Under the pieces are notes generated by a model, which was given only the letters and a program-made list of their open reading frames with translations, searched no databases and was not told the DNA's origin. DNA of 64,000 nt, taken from the NCBI GenBank assembly GCA_963763015.1, contig CAVXML010000007.1, forward strand, positions 620,001 to 684,000. The letters run 5' to 3'. Every line of letters begins with the position of its first letter. The first letter of the stretch is position 1. Shown here one piece after another: positions 1 through 8,782 of this stretch. The position numbers and the translations under genes were made by a program. Origin of the DNA: Fodinibacter sp963763015 (GTDB lineage: Bacteria > Actinomycetota > Actinomycetes > Actinomycetales > Dermatophilaceae).

Positions 1-168
1 CCCGCCGCCGAGCGCCTGACCCCTGCGCCCCTCACGGGCCTGGACCAGCGCCCCCGAGCCGCCGCTGCGGCCCGGGGGCGCTGTCGTCGTGTCCGTGAGG
101 CGGGTCCTTCCCATCGCCCTCTCCCCATCCGTGCGCGGCTACCGTGAGAGGACAGCGAGGAGGTCCAG
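1..168. other. Left edge: possible 3' end of an upstream gene, then a spacer
   Basis: One forward frame ends with a TGA at 16-18, so the first bases could be the tail of a gene that begins outside the window. Too little is present to identify it. A strong hairpin follows (listed separately), and the rest is the leader of the small Pro-rich gene, ending in a clear AGGAGG ribosome site. Confidence 0.3.
46..83 (+). terminator. GC-rich hairpin, putative terminator
   Basis: CAGCGCCCCCG (46-56) pairs perfectly with CGGGGGCGCTG (73-83) across a 16-base loop. There is no T-tract, which is usual in high-GC actinobacteria. It would end transcription entering from the left before the Pro-rich gene. Confidence 0.5.
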
Positions 169-411
169 ATGACCGAGAACCCCATGCCGGGCGGGCCACC
201 GTTGCCGCCGGACCACGTTCCCACGACACCTGACCCGGCCGGTCCCACGCCGCCGACGCCGGTGCCGGACCCGGGCAACCCGCCGAGCAGCCCGGATCCC
301 GGCCCGCTCGCACCCAACCCCCTCCCCCCGACCCCCGACGACCCTCAACCCGGGCGAGGGCCGGACGACCCGCATCCGATGACCCCCGGAGAACCCCAGC
401 CACCTCTGTGA
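169..411 (+). CDS. Small proline-rich protein of unknown function
   Basis: Eighty residues of very low complexity, close to half proline with Gly, Asp and Thr, and no aromatic residues apart from one His-containing stretch. No signal peptide, membrane segment or known domain is visible. The ATG has a strong ribosome site (GAGGAGGT, four bases before the start), which is the main reason to believe it. The composition is that of an intrinsically disordered linker or an extended cell-wall-spanning peptide, but without a secretion signal no location can be assigned. It stands alone between the left-edge hairpin and the RsbRD-like gene. It could also be a chance open frame, since GC-rich DNA easily yields Pro-rich ORFs. 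Confidence 0.5.
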   Translation: MTENPMPGGPPLPPDHVPTTPDPAGPTPPTPVPDPGNPPSSPDPGPLAPNPLPPTPDDPQPGRGPDDPHPMTPGEPQPPL

Positions 412-671
412 CCTGCGACGTCCTCGGCCGAGCCGGCCTCGCCGGGTCGACGGAGAGGACACGCAGGGTGGTCTCGACGGCGCACGGAGTGTTCTCTTCA
501 CTCGACCGCTGCCGGGGTGAGCCGGTCCACCGCCCACCACAAGACGAGAGCCGACCATGACGACGCCGTGCCGGTGGCCCCGGGGCTCTGGGCGGGGCCA
601 CCCGCTCAGGGGTCGTGCCGACCGGAGGCCCGCCGCGTGGCACGATGGGGTCGAAAGGTGGGTGCATCCGC

Positions 672-1148
672 ATGGATCTGGCAGCCCTGCTCCTGGAGTC
701 CCGTCCGAGCATCCTCGACGAGAGCTACTCCGCACTCGAGCGATCGCACGTCGCCCATTACGAGGCCGCCGGTGAGCAGTTCACCAGGCAGCGGCTCGAG
801 GCTCTGTTCGACCTCGTCGTCACCGCGATCCGCAACCGCGACCTGGCGGGCGTCAGCGCGTACGCGGAGAAGGTCGCTGAGGAGCGCTTCAACCAGGGCT
901 TCGACATCGGCGAGGTGCAGGCCGGCTTCAACTCGCTCGAGGAGGTGATGTGGCGCCGGATCGTCGCATCCGCCGCCCCCGAAGACCTCGCCCAGGCGAC
1001 CGGCCTGCTGAGCACGGTGCTCGGCTTCGGGAAGGACGTCCTCGCCCGCACCTACGTGTCCCTGGCCTCCAAGCGCCATGTCCCGTCGCTGGACCTCAGC
1101 GCCCTCTTCGCCGGGACGCAGGCACGCAACCTCGACTCCGGCGAGTAA
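672..1148 (+). CDS. RsbRD N-terminal-domain-like protein
   Basis: A 158-residue, mostly helical, soluble protein. The pattern of helices, with a central EVQAGFNSLEE segment and a KDVLARTYVSLA segment near the C-terminus, resembles the RsbRD N-terminal domain (the sensor half of RsbT co-antagonists), here without the usual STAS or GGDEF partner. The ATG at 672 is preferred over the upstream in-frame ATG at 615 because AAAGGTGG lies just before it and the N-terminus MDLAALLLESRP suits the family. In relatives such stand-alone domains are thought to sense stress signals. No sigma-factor partner gene is adjacent, so a link to stress signalling is inference. Family assignment is from pattern memory only. 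Confidence 0.6.
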   Translation: MDLAALLLESRPSILDESYSALERSHVAHYEAAGEQFTRQRLEALFDLVVTAIRNRDLAGVSAYAEKVAEERFNQGFDIGEVQAGFNSLEEVMWRRIVASAAPEDLAQATGLLSTVLGFGKDVLARTYVSLASKRHVPSLDLSALFAGTQARNLDSGE

Positions 1149-1223
1149 CCCGGCCCAGCGCGACCTCGATCCACCGGGTCGCAGGTTCTCCGCACTGAAG
1201 GCCCTGACCCGGTCTCGTGGTGC

Positions 1224-3003
1224 TCAGGTGTCCTTGATCTCGCAGAGCACGGCGCCGTTGGACACCGTGGCGCCGACCTCGGCGGCCAGGGAGGTGACGG
1301 TGCCGGCCTTGTGCGCCGTGATCGGCTGCTCCATCTTCATCGCCTCGAGGACGACGACGAGGTCGCCCAGCGACAACCTCGGCGCCCTCCTCGACGGCGA
1401 TCTTGACGATCGTGCCCTGCATCGGAGCCGTGAGGGAGTCGCCGGATGCCGCCGCGCCTGCCTTGCCGCGCCCGCTCCGCCGGGGAGCCTTCTTGCGCGC
1501 GGTGCCCCCGCCACCCGACCCGCCACCCAGGGACAGCCCACCGGGCAGTGACACCTCGAGGCGCCTGCCTCCGACCTCGACGACGAGCGACTGGCGCTCC
1601 TCGGCCTGCGGCGCGTCGGCCGAGGCCCCGGCGTACGGAGCGATGGTGTTGTCGAACTCGGTCTCGATCCAGCGGGTGTGGATGGAGAACTTCTCCTGCG
1701 GGTCCACCGGCGCGAACGCCGAGTCGGCGACGACCGCGCGGTGGAAGGGAGTGACGGTCGGCATGCCCTCGATGACCAGCTCGTCGAGCGCGCGGCGGGC
1801 CCGGGCGAGTGCCTGGGTGCGGTCGCGCCCGGTGACGATGAGCTTGGCGATCATCGAGTCGAAGGCACCGGCGATGGTGTCGCCCTCGAGGATTCCCGAG
1901 TCCCAGCGGACGCCGGGTCCCTGGGGCACGACCATCGTCGTCACGGTGCCGGGCGCCGGGAGGAAGCCGCGGCCGGCATCCTCGCCGTTGATCCGGAACT
2001 CGATCGAGTGGGCGTGCGGTTCGGGGTCGGGGTAGTCCAGCGTCTCACCGTCGGCGATGCGGAACTGCTCGCGCACGAGGTCGATGCCGGTGACCTCCTC
2101 CGACACCGGGTGCTCGACCTGGAGTCGGGTGTTGACCTCGAGGAACGAGATGTCCCCGGCCGGCCCGACGAGGAACTCGCAGGTCCCGGCGCCGACGTAG
2201 CCGGCCGCCCTGAGGATCTCCTTGGACGCGCGCAGCAGCTCGGTGTGCTGGGCGTCGGTGATGAACGGCGCGGGCGCCTCCTCGACCAGCTTCTGGTTGC
2301 GGCGCTGGAGCGAGCAGTCACGGGTCGACACCACGACGACGTTGCCGTGCTGGTCGGCGAGGCACTGGGTCTCGACGTGGCGGGGGTGGTCGAGGAAGCG
2401 CTCGACGAAGCACTCGCCGCGCCCGAAGGCCGTGACCGCCTCGCGCACCGCCGAGTCGTAGAGCTCTGGGATCTCCTCGAGGGTCCGGGCCACCTTGAGG
2501 CCGCGGCCGCCGCCACCGTACGCGGCCTTGATCGCCACCGGGAGGCCGAACTCCTCGGCGAAGGCGACGACCTCGTCGGGTCCACTCACCGGGTCGGCGG
2601 TGCCGGGCACCAGGGGTGCGTTCGCGGCGAGCGCGATGTGCCGCGCCTTCACCTTGTCGCCGAGGGAGTCGATGGCCTCCGGGCCGGGGCCGATCCACAC
2701 CAGCCCGGCGTCGATGACCTTCTGGGCGAAGCCGCCGTTCTCGGCGAGGAAGCCGTACCCGGGGTGGATCGCGTCGGCTCCGGCCTGGTGGGCGATGTCG
2801 ATGAGCTTGTCCTGGAGGAGGTACGAGTCGCCGGGCGTGGAGCCGCCCAGGGCGTAGGCCTCGCCGGCCACCTTCACGTGGAGCGCGTCGCGATCCGGCT
2901 CGGCGTAGACGGCGACCGATCCGATGCCGTGGTCGGTGCAGGCACGGGCGATGCGGACGGCGATCTCACCGCGGTTCGCGATGAGGACTTTGCGGATGGC
3001 CAT
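1224..3003 (-). CDS. accA: Acetyl-/propionyl-CoA carboxylase alpha chain (biotin carboxylase + biotin carrier), frameshifted
   Basis: Biotin-dependent acyl-CoA carboxylase alpha chain: the N-terminal biotin carboxylase carboxylates biotin with ATP and bicarbonate, and the C-terminal carrier domain holds the biotin. Visible are the start MAIRKVLIANRGEIAVRI, the ATP-grasp glycine loop AAYGGGGRGLK, the active-site segment EVNTRLQVEHPVSE, and the biotinylation motif EAMKMEQP near the C-terminus. The reading frame is broken at the CCC run 1366-1368 (one extra base): upstream reads VEEGAEVVAG and the next frame continues DLVVVLEAMKM. Corrected length is 592 residues, normal for actinobacterial AccA. 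The start at 3003 is supported by a TAGAGT -10 box seven bases upstream. It probably serves the beta subunits at 26 and 36 kb. Break is likely a sequence error. Confidence 0.9.
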
Positions 3004-3010
3004 GTCGCGG

Positions 3011-3016
3011 ACTCTA
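3011..3016 (-). promoter_or_regulatory. -10 element (TAGAGT) of a leaderless accA transcript
   Basis: On the minus strand TAGAGT sits seven bases before the ATG at 3003 and no ribosome site is present, so transcription would start at or next to the start codon. Confidence 0.5.
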
Positions 3017-3093
3017 TCGGTATGGCGCGCAGCCCACCCCGGTGGTCGGGACCGTGCGCCCGGGTGCCGGCGCACCCTCACCGAGGGGTGCCG

Positions 3094-3601
3094 TCAGACG
3101 CCCAGCGAGGTCGCGAGCCGCCCGAGGAGGTCGCGGAGGGCACTGCGTTCGGCGGGGTCGAGGCCGGCGAGGAGCCGTGCCTCGTTGGCGACGTGATCGT
3201 CCATCGCCGCGTCGATGAGACGCCGGCCCCTGGGCGTGAGCACGACCGTGCGGGAGCGCCCGTCGGACGGGCTGGGTCGCCGTTCCACGAGCCCACGCGC
3301 CTCCAGGCGGTCGACCCGCTTGGAGACCGCGCCCGACGTGACCATCGTGCGCGCACCGAGGCTCTCCGGGGGTGAGCGCGTACGGAGCCCTCTGGCGGCG
3401 CAGCGTGGCGAGCACGTCGAAGTCGCCCTCGCCCAGCCCGTGCCGCCCGTAGAGCAGGCCGAGGAAGACGCCGTGGTTCAGGGCTCCCAGCACCAGCGAG
3501 CGCTGGCCCCACGGGCCGGACGGCAGGCGTCGCACCCACACCAGCAGGAGACCCGCGGGCAGCACGCGCGCCGCCGCGGTGCGTAGCCGCCTCGCCGGCA
3601 T
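3094..3601 (-). CDS. MarR-family transcriptional regulator, frameshifted
   Basis: The DNA-binding winged helix is clear: GLGEGDFDVLATLRRQ, then ALTPESLGARTMVTSGAVSK (recognition helix) and DRLEARGLVERRP, ending in a dimerisation helix ERLLAGLDPAERSAL-type tail. The frame is broken in a five-G run at 3368-3372 (plus strand): removing one base joins LTP to ESLGARTMVTSG. The joined product would be about 168 residues, typical of MarR proteins. The N-terminal portion before GLGEGDF is poorly matched and the start (ATG at 3601, or 3688) is uncertain. It is divergent from the aldo/keto reductase at 3700, so regulation of that gene and of itself is plausible. The ligand is unknown. Confidence 0.75.
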
Positions 3602-3687
3602 CCTGGCGGGGGTCGTCCCCGCCTGCGGCGGCGCTGGCTCGCTCCGCTGGGCGGGACTCGCCGCCGCCGTGCGCCGGCTGCGAGACA

Positions 3688-3693
3688 TACGGT
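3688..3693 (+). promoter_or_regulatory. -10 element (TACGGT) of a leaderless aldo/keto reductase transcript
   Basis: TACGGT lies exactly six bases before the ATG at 3700 and there is no ribosome site, as expected for a leaderless mRNA. Confidence 0.5.
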
Positions 3694-3699
3694 GGGTCC

Positions 3700-4542
3700 A
3701 TGCCCCACGTGACCTCGATCGATCTCAGGACGCCCGCCGGAGCAGTGCCCATCCCGACGATCGGCTTCGGCGTCTGGCAGGTGCCCGACGACGAGGTGGA
3801 GGCTGCGGTGTTGGCCGCGCTCGATGCCGGGTACCGCCACGTCGACACGGCACGCCTGTACGGCAACGAGGCCGGCGTCGGGCGGGCGCTGGCCGCGAGC
3901 GACGTCGCCCCCGACGAGGTCTTCGTGACGACGAAGGTGTGGAACGACGACCACGGCCGCGACTCCACCCTCGCGGCGTTCGACGCCTCCGTGGGGCGAC
4001 TGGGGGTCGAGGTGCTCGACCTTTTCCTCATCCACTGGCCGGTGCCCCGCCAGGACCGCTACGTCGAGACCTGGCAGGCCCTTCGCGAGCTGCGTGACGA
4101 GGGGCGGGTGCGCGCCGTCGGGGTGTGCAACTTCCACGCGCCACACCTGCAGCGTCTCTACGACGAGACGGGGGAGTGGCCGGCCATCAACCAGGTCGAG
4201 CTCCACCCGTACCTCCAGCAGACGGAGCTGCGGGAGTTCCACGCAAGGCACGGCATCGTCACCGAGTCCTGGAGCCCCTTGGCGTCGGGGAAGCGGGTGC
4301 TCGACGACCCGGTGATCGGCCGAGTCGCCCGGGTCCACGGCGCGACGCCGGCGCAGGTTGTCATCGCGTGGCACCTCGCCCTGGGCCTCGTCGTGCTGCC
4401 GAAGTCGGTGACCCCCTCACGAATCGTCGAGAACCTCGCGGCGGCCGACCTCACCCTGACGGAGGACGACCTCGCCCAGCTCGCTCCCCTCGACCGAGGT
4501 TTCCGCACCGGCCCCGACCCCGACCGCTTCAACGAGGCCTGA
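3700..4542 (+). CDS. Aldo/keto reductase (2,5-diketo-D-gluconate reductase-like)
   Basis: A 280-residue NADPH-dependent reductase of the AKR (beta/alpha)8-barrel family. The catalytic tetrad is visible: Asp in GYRHVDTARLYGNE, the Tyr four to five residues later, Lys in VTTKVWNDDHG, and His in LFLIHWPVP. The signature VGVCNFHAPHLQRL and the cofactor-binding LPKSVTPSRIVENL near residue 230 are both present. Length is standard. It reduces aldehydes or ketones in the cytosol; the natural substrate cannot be told from sequence. It is transcribed divergently from the MarR gene and probably lies under its control. Confidence 0.92.
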   Translation: MPHVTSIDLRTPAGAVPIPTIGFGVWQVPDDEVEAAVLAALDAGYRHVDTARLYGNEAGVGRALAASDVAPDEVFVTTKVWNDDHGRDSTLAAFDASVGRLGVEVLDLFLIHWPVPRQDRYVETWQALRELRDEGRVRAVGVCNFHAPHLQRLYDETGEWPAINQVELHPYLQQTELREFHARHGIVTESWSPLASGKRVLDDPVIGRVARVHGATPAQVVIAWHLALGLVVLPKSVTPSRIVENLAAADLTLTEDDLAQLAPLDRGFRTGPDPDRFNEA

Positions 4543-4789
4543 CGGCCCCGCCGGCTCGCCACCCGGCGCGCGGAAGGTCTCGACTCACGCACCTCCCCAC
4601 CGACGACGCGGGAGGTCGCGGGGCACGCGGATATTGCCGCGCGGCATCCGATCTTCTGCGTCTCTCCGGGGCGGCGAGCCACGAGAACTCGCGGCGCCGT
4701 GAGTAGCGGGGCTCATGGCGGGGCGCGGGCCGCAGGAGGACGATGGAAGTGCACCCGCCGGGTGACCGCCCGAGACCGAGGAGCCCGCG

Positions 4790-6031
4790 ATGACCGCGCC
4801 GCCCACCGCCAGCCCCGCCGCTCCCGCCCACCGCGACCCGGCCCGGCACGCAGCGTCCCCGGCCCAGCTCCACTGGCTCGAGGGCGAGGTGCGCCAGTGG
4901 CTCGCCGAGGGCCTCGTCGACGACCGGACCGCCGGCGCCATCCGCGAGCGCTACGTCGCGACCCGGCGGTTCACCCTCTCCCGCATCGTGCTCACCCTCG
5001 GGGCGTCGTTCGTGGGGCTCGGCCTGATCTGGCTCGTCGCCGCCAACCTCGACCGGATGCCGCCGCTGCTCCGCTTCGCGCTCATGGTGCTCGTGTGGCT
5101 CGGGCTCATCGCCGTCGCCGAGGTCCTCGCGACGCGCCGGGAGCGGGACGGTGACGTCGCGTCGCCGGTGGTCGGGGCCGTGCGCCTTCTGGCGGCCGCC
5201 GCCTTCGGGGCGGTCGTCTTCCAGGCGGCGCAGAGCCTCCAGGTGCCGGCCTACGAGCCGCTCCTCGTGCTGGCCTGGGCGCTCGGTGCACTGCTGTGGG
5301 CGTATGCCGTGCGCGGCATCGCTCCCCTCGTGCTCGGTGTGGGGCTGCTCGCCTTCTGGTTCGTCTGGCAGGTCTCGGGCTCGGGCGACAACGCGTTCGC
5401 GGTCTCCACGGCGCTCGGGGCGGCCGGCCTCGCCGGTGCGGCCGTCGGCGTCGTGCACGCGAGGGCCGGCTGGCTGGACCTGGCCGCGCCGTGGCGAGAG
5501 CTCGGGGCCGTCCTCGTTCTCGTCGGCCTGTTCGTCGCGGCCCTGCCCTATGCGTGGGGCGACGCGGAGGGCAGCGTCGTGCTCTGGTTGGGGGTCGGGG
5601 CCTCGCTCATCCTGGCCGCCCTGGCCCTCGTCCGGGGTGACCGCCTCGACCGGCTCGAGGTGGGACTGGCCCTGCTCGCGCTCGCGTTCACGGCCGGGCT
5701 CTCGCTGTGGCGCTTCGACGAGGACATCGTCGACACCGCCGACCTGCCCGCGGGCGCCTGGGTACGTGCCGTGCTCGCGGTCGTCGCCTACCTCGTCGTT
5801 GCCAGCGGGTATGCCGTGCTGGGCGGGATGCGCGACACCGGCCGCCTCACGTGGCTGGCCACCGCAGCCCTCGTCGTCTTCGTCACCGTGCAGGCGTTCG
5901 CGGTGTTCGCGCCCATCCTGTCCGGTGCGGCGCTCTTCCTCCTCGTGGGTGTCGTCCTGCTGGGGACGGGCGTGCTGGCGGATCGCGGGCGCCGACGACT
6001 GCTCAGCGAGGCGAAGGAGGCTCGGCCATGA
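4790..6031 (+). CDS. DUF2157 integral membrane protein
   Basis: A 413-residue protein with a soluble N-terminal segment of about 65 residues (HWLEGEVRQWLAEGLVDDRTAGAIRERY, the DUF2157 hallmark) followed by roughly ten hydrophobic helices. The function of the family is not established; it is often found next to a GDYXXLXY protein, as here. The ATG at 4790 follows GAGGAG. Its stop overlaps the start of the next gene (ATGA at 6028-6031), so the two are translationally coupled and likely act together in the cytoplasmic membrane. Confidence 0.85.
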   Translation: MTAPPTASPAAPAHRDPARHAASPAQLHWLEGEVRQWLAEGLVDDRTAGAIRERYVATRRFTLSRIVLTLGASFVGLGLIWLVAANLDRMPPLLRFALMVLVWLGLIAVAEVLATRRERDGDVASPVVGAVRLLAAAAFGAVVFQAAQSLQVPAYEPLLVLAWALGALLWAYAVRGIAPLVLGVGLLAFWFVWQVSGSGDNAFAVSTALGAAGLAGAAVGVVHARAGWLDLAAPWRELGAVLVLVGLFVAALPYAWGDAEGSVVLWLGVGASLILAALALVRGDRLDRLEVGLALLALAFTAGLSLWRFDEDIVDTADLPAGAWVRAVLAVVAYLVVASGYAVLGGMRDTGRLTWLATAALVVFVTVQAFAVFAPILSGAALFLLVGVVLLGTGVLADRGRRRLLSEAKEARP

Positions 6032-6588
6032 CGACGACGATGCAGGACCGGCCGCCGGTCGAGTCCGGGCGGGCCCAGACCCGGGCCCGACGACTGCGCG
6101 TCCTCGCGGCCGTCGTCGGGTCGCTGGCTCTCCTGGTCGTCGCGGTCTGGCAGCCGCTCTCGGCGCGTCTCACCGGTGAGCAGGTGATGCTGCGGGTCGA
6201 GCCCATCGACCCCCTCGACCCGTTCCGCGGCGCATACGTCGACCTCGGCTACCCCGACCTGCCCGACCAGCCGGTCCCGGCCGTCGCACCGGTGGAGGAG
6301 CCGGAGGAGGCCGAGCCGGACCAGGCGCGCGGCACGGCATTCGTGCCGCTGACCCGGCAGGGCGATGTCTGGGTGGGCGGCGACGTGCAGCGGACGCGGC
6401 CCGACGAGGGGCTCTACCTGACCTGTGACGACTCCGACTGGCGCCTGCGCTGCGGCATCGAGAGCTGGTTCCTGCCGCAGGACGAGGCGCAGGCTCTCGA
6501 GGATGTCGTGAGGGGAGGCACGGCAGTGGCGACGGTGAAGGTCGACGGCCGGGGCAACGCCGCCCTCGTCGCCGTGACCGCTCGCTGA
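6028..6588 (+). CDS. GDYXXLXY-family membrane-anchored protein
   Basis: 186 residues: one N-terminal membrane helix (about 28-48, LAAVVGSLALLVVAVWQPL) and an extracytoplasmic domain. The family motif appears as FRGAYVDLGYPD, with Ala replacing the usual Asp of GDY. An acidic Pro-rich insert follows, then a TRPDEGLYL stretch and two cysteines (LTCDDSDWRLRCG) that could form a disulfide. The true start is the ATG at 6028, not the open frame further upstream, because it overlaps the DUF2157 stop and has AAGGAGG before it. Function unknown; partner of the DUF2157 protein by coupling. Confidence 0.85.
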   Translation: MTTTMQDRPPVESGRAQTRARRLRVLAAVVGSLALLVVAVWQPLSARLTGEQVMLRVEPIDPLDPFRGAYVDLGYPDLPDQPVPAVAPVEEPEEAEPDQARGTAFVPLTRQGDVWVGGDVQRTRPDEGLYLTCDDSDWRLRCGIESWFLPQDEAQALEDVVRGGTAVATVKVDGRGNAALVAVTAR

Positions 6589-6613
6589 GCCGCCCACCCC
6601 GGGGCGTGACGAC

Positions 6614-6647
6614 GGGGCCGCCGCGGCGTCGAGCGCGCGGCGGCCCC
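6614..6647. terminator. Bidirectional terminator hairpin
   Basis: GGGGCCGCCGCG (6614-6625) and CGCGGCGGCCCC (6636-6647) form a perfect 12-bp stem with a 10-base loop. It lies between two converging genes (ends at 6588 and 6662), so it can serve both. Confidence 0.7.
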
Positions 6648-6661
6648 GAAGTCCCAGAGGG

Positions 6662-7648
6662 TCAGCAGGTCGACTTGTAGGCCGCGTCGCCGCCCTCGCC
6701 CGAGAGGTTCTCCTTCGTGATGATGGTGAAGCCGGTCTGGATGGTCGGCGTCACCGAGCCGCCGGTCAGCGCCGCGTCGGCCTGCTCGACGCCGTCGGCG
6801 CCGATGGTGGACGGCTGCTGGGCGACGAGCGCCTGGACCGTGCCGGCCTCCAGGGCCTTGATCTGGTTGGGACCGGCGTCGAACCCGACGATCGTGATGT
6901 CCTCGGCGCCGGCCTGACGGACACCGGTCGCGGAGCCCTCGGCGGCGAAGAGGTTCGTCGCGAAGATGCCGACGATGTCGGGGTCCTTCTGCAGGGCCGC
7001 CGACACGAGGTTCGCCGCGGTGGCCGGGTCGTTGTGGCTGTACTGCACTCCGAGGTAGGTGTACGTCGTGTCGGCCTTCGTGGCGTCCTCGAAGCCCTTG
7101 ACGCGGGCGTCCACCGTGGAGACGCCCGGGTCGGTCGAGATGACGAGCACCTTTCCGCCGCCTGGCTTGGCCGCCTTGATGGCGTCGAAGGCCGCCGCGC
7201 CGCCGCCGACGTTGTCCGAGCTGATCTGTGAGACGGCGAACGACGGGTCGTTGACCGTCGTGTCGACGAGGACGACCTTGATGCCCGCGTTGGCCGCCTG
7301 CTCGAGGGGCGCCTGCATGGCTTCGACGTCCGTCGGTGCCACGAGGAGGGCTGCCGGCTTGGCGGCCGTGACCGAGTCGACGATCGGCTTCTGGAGGGTC
7401 GGGTCGAACTTCTGCGGTCCCTGGGTGGTGACCGTGTAGCCGAGCTCGGCCGCCTTCTCCTTGATGCCGCACTCCATGGTGATGTAGAACTCGTCGCCGG
7501 CGACGCCCTGGACGAACGCGATCTCCTTGTTGCCGTCGCCTCCGGCCGCCGGGGCGGCCCCGTCGTCGGACGGTGCGCCGGTGCTGCAGGCCGCCAGGGC
7601 CAGCGAGGCGCCGGCCGCGAGCGCGGTGAGCGTGATGGTGTTCCTCAT
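6662..7648 (-). CDS. Sugar ABC transporter substrate-binding lipoprotein (RbsB-type)
   Basis: 328 residues, a periplasmic-binding-protein type 1 fold. The N-terminus is a lipoprotein signal with lipobox LAAC (Cys21), followed by a Gly/Ala/Asp linker and then KEIAFVQGVAGDEFYITMECG, the ribose-binding-like core with GFDAGPNQIKALEAG near residue 250. It would capture a sugar outside the membrane and hand it to the permease and ATPase encoded just upstream. It is the last gene of the leftward operon, separated from the permease gene by 93 bases that hold a hairpin. The ligand is not evident; the operon's aldolases and kinases suggest a keto-hexose or related polyol. Confidence 0.9.
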   Translation of the reverse strand: MRNTITLTALAAGASLALAACSTGAPSDDGAAPAAGGDGNKEIAFVQGVAGDEFYITMECGIKEKAAELGYTVTTQGPQKFDPTLQKPIVDSVTAAKPAALLVAPTDVEAMQAPLEQAANAGIKVVLVDTTVNDPSFAVSQISSDNVGGGAAAFDAIKAAKPGGGKVLVISTDPGVSTVDARVKGFEDATKADTTYTYLGVQYSHNDPATAANLVSAALQKDPDIVGIFATNLFAAEGSATGVRQAGAEDITIVGFDAGPNQIKALEAGTVQALVAQQPSTIGADGVEQADAALTGGSVTPTIQTGFTIITKENLSGEGGDAAYKSTC

Positions 7649-7707
7649 GGTGGTGGTGCCTTCCTGGGTGATGGTGGTTGGTGCTGGTGCTGATCTCTGG
7701 TGGGACG

Positions 7708-7738
7708 GCCGGGGGTCGGTTGCTGGGAGACCCCCGGC
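7708..7738. promoter_or_regulatory. Intercistronic hairpin between permease and binding-protein genes
   Basis: GCCGGGGGTC (7708-7717) and GACCCCCGGC (7729-7738) form a perfect 10-bp stem with an 11-base loop. Such hairpins often protect or separate the binding-protein message so that it accumulates above the rest of the operon; that role is inferred. Confidence 0.5.
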
Positions 7739-7741
7739 TGG

Positions 7742-8782
7742 TCAGGCGGTACTGACGCCCTTGCCGCGGGTGGCGGCCGCGCGACGCTGCTGGTCGACGT
7801 ACACGGCGGCGATGAGGATCGTGCCGACCGCGACGGTCTGCCAGTAGGGCGAGACGCCGATGATGACGAAGCCGGACTGGAGCACCGCCGGGATGAACAG
7901 TCCGACCATCGAGCCGAACATCGATCCCTGTCCGCCGAAGATCGACGTTCCGCCGATGACGACGGCAGCGATGACGTTGAGGTTCGTCAGGGACTGGCCG
8001 GCGATCGTCGTCGTGCCGTACTGCGCCAGCGAGAGGATCCCCGCGAAGCCGGCGAGGAGGCCGGACAGGGCGTAGATCTGGATGAGCTTGCGGTCGACGT
8101 TGATGCCGACCCGGCGCGCCGAGATCTCGTTCGAGCCGATCGCGTAGGTGTACCGACCGAACCGCGTACGGTGCAGGACCACCCCGCCGATGACCACGAC
8201 GACGAGGGCGATGATGGTGATGGCGGGGATGCCGGCCAGCCGGCCGTAGCCGATGTTGTCCTGGAGCACGTCGGGAGCCGCGCGGACGTCGAGGCCGCCG
8301 GTGATGATCTGCGCGATGCCCAGCGCGACCGAGAGGGTGCCCAGGGTGACGATGAGCGGTGGCACCTTGGCCTTGGCCACGAGGAAGCCGTTGAGGATGC
8401 CCCAGCCGAGGCCGACGATGACCGAGAGCACGAGGCCCACGACTGCAGTGGTCCAGCCCTGGCCGCCCATCGCCTCCATCGTCTTCGCGGCGACGACCGA
8501 GGAGACGACGAGCACCGAGCCGACCGACAGGTCGATGCCGGAGGTGATGATGACGAACGTCATCCCGACCGCGAGCACGGCCCAGATCGACACGTTCTGC
8601 GCGATGTTGGTCATGTTGCCGGCCGTGAGGAACGTGGTCGGTGACAGGGCGCCGAAGACGGCGACGATCACGACGAGAACCCCGAGGATCCAGACCGACT
8701 GCATCGACTTGACGCGCTCGAGGATGCCGTCGTGACTGGCGCTCGTCTCGATGGTCTGCGGCGGGGTCGAGGTGGTGGTCAT
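7742..8782 (-). CDS. Sugar ABC transporter permease (RbsC/BPD_transp_2 type)
   Basis: 346 residues with about nine to ten membrane helices and the family signatures: GMTFVIITSGIDLSVGSV, LNGFLVAKAKVPPLIVTLGTL, and GTSIFGGQGSMFGSMVG near residue 270. This is the ribose/xylose-type permease of carbohydrate uptake ABC transporters (CUT2). Its start overlaps the ATPase stop (ATGA at 8779-8782). It forms the membrane channel for the neighbouring ATPase and binding protein. Confidence 0.92.
   Translation of the reverse strand: MTTTSTPPQTIETSASHDGILERVKSMQSVWILGVLVVIVAVFGALSPTTFLTAGNMTNIAQNVSIWAVLAVGMTFVIITSGIDLSVGSVLVVSSVVAAKTMEAMGGQGWTTAVVGLVLSVIVGLGWGILNGFLVAKAKVPPLIVTLGTLSVALGIAQIITGGLDVRAAPDVLQDNIGYGRLAGIPAITIIALVVVVIGGVVLHRTRFGRYTYAIGSNEISARRVGINVDRKLIQIYALSGLLAGFAGILSLAQYGTTTIAGQSLTNLNVIAAVVIGGTSIFGGQGSMFGSMVGLFIPAVLQSGFVIIGVSPYWQTVAVGTILIAAVYVDQQRRAAATRGKGVSTA

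Noticed and set aside
1366..1368. Programmed ribosomal frameshift in accA
   Set aside because: No slippery heptamer with a downstream structure of the known kinds, and biotin carboxylase genes are not known to use one. Similar indels in many unrelated genes argue for sequence error.
1678..3375. 565-codon open frame on the plus strand opposite accA
   Set aside because: It mirrors the minus-strand carboxylase codon by codon; Glu/Gly/Val/Leu-rich with no domain. The minus-strand protein has clear biotin carboxylase motifs.
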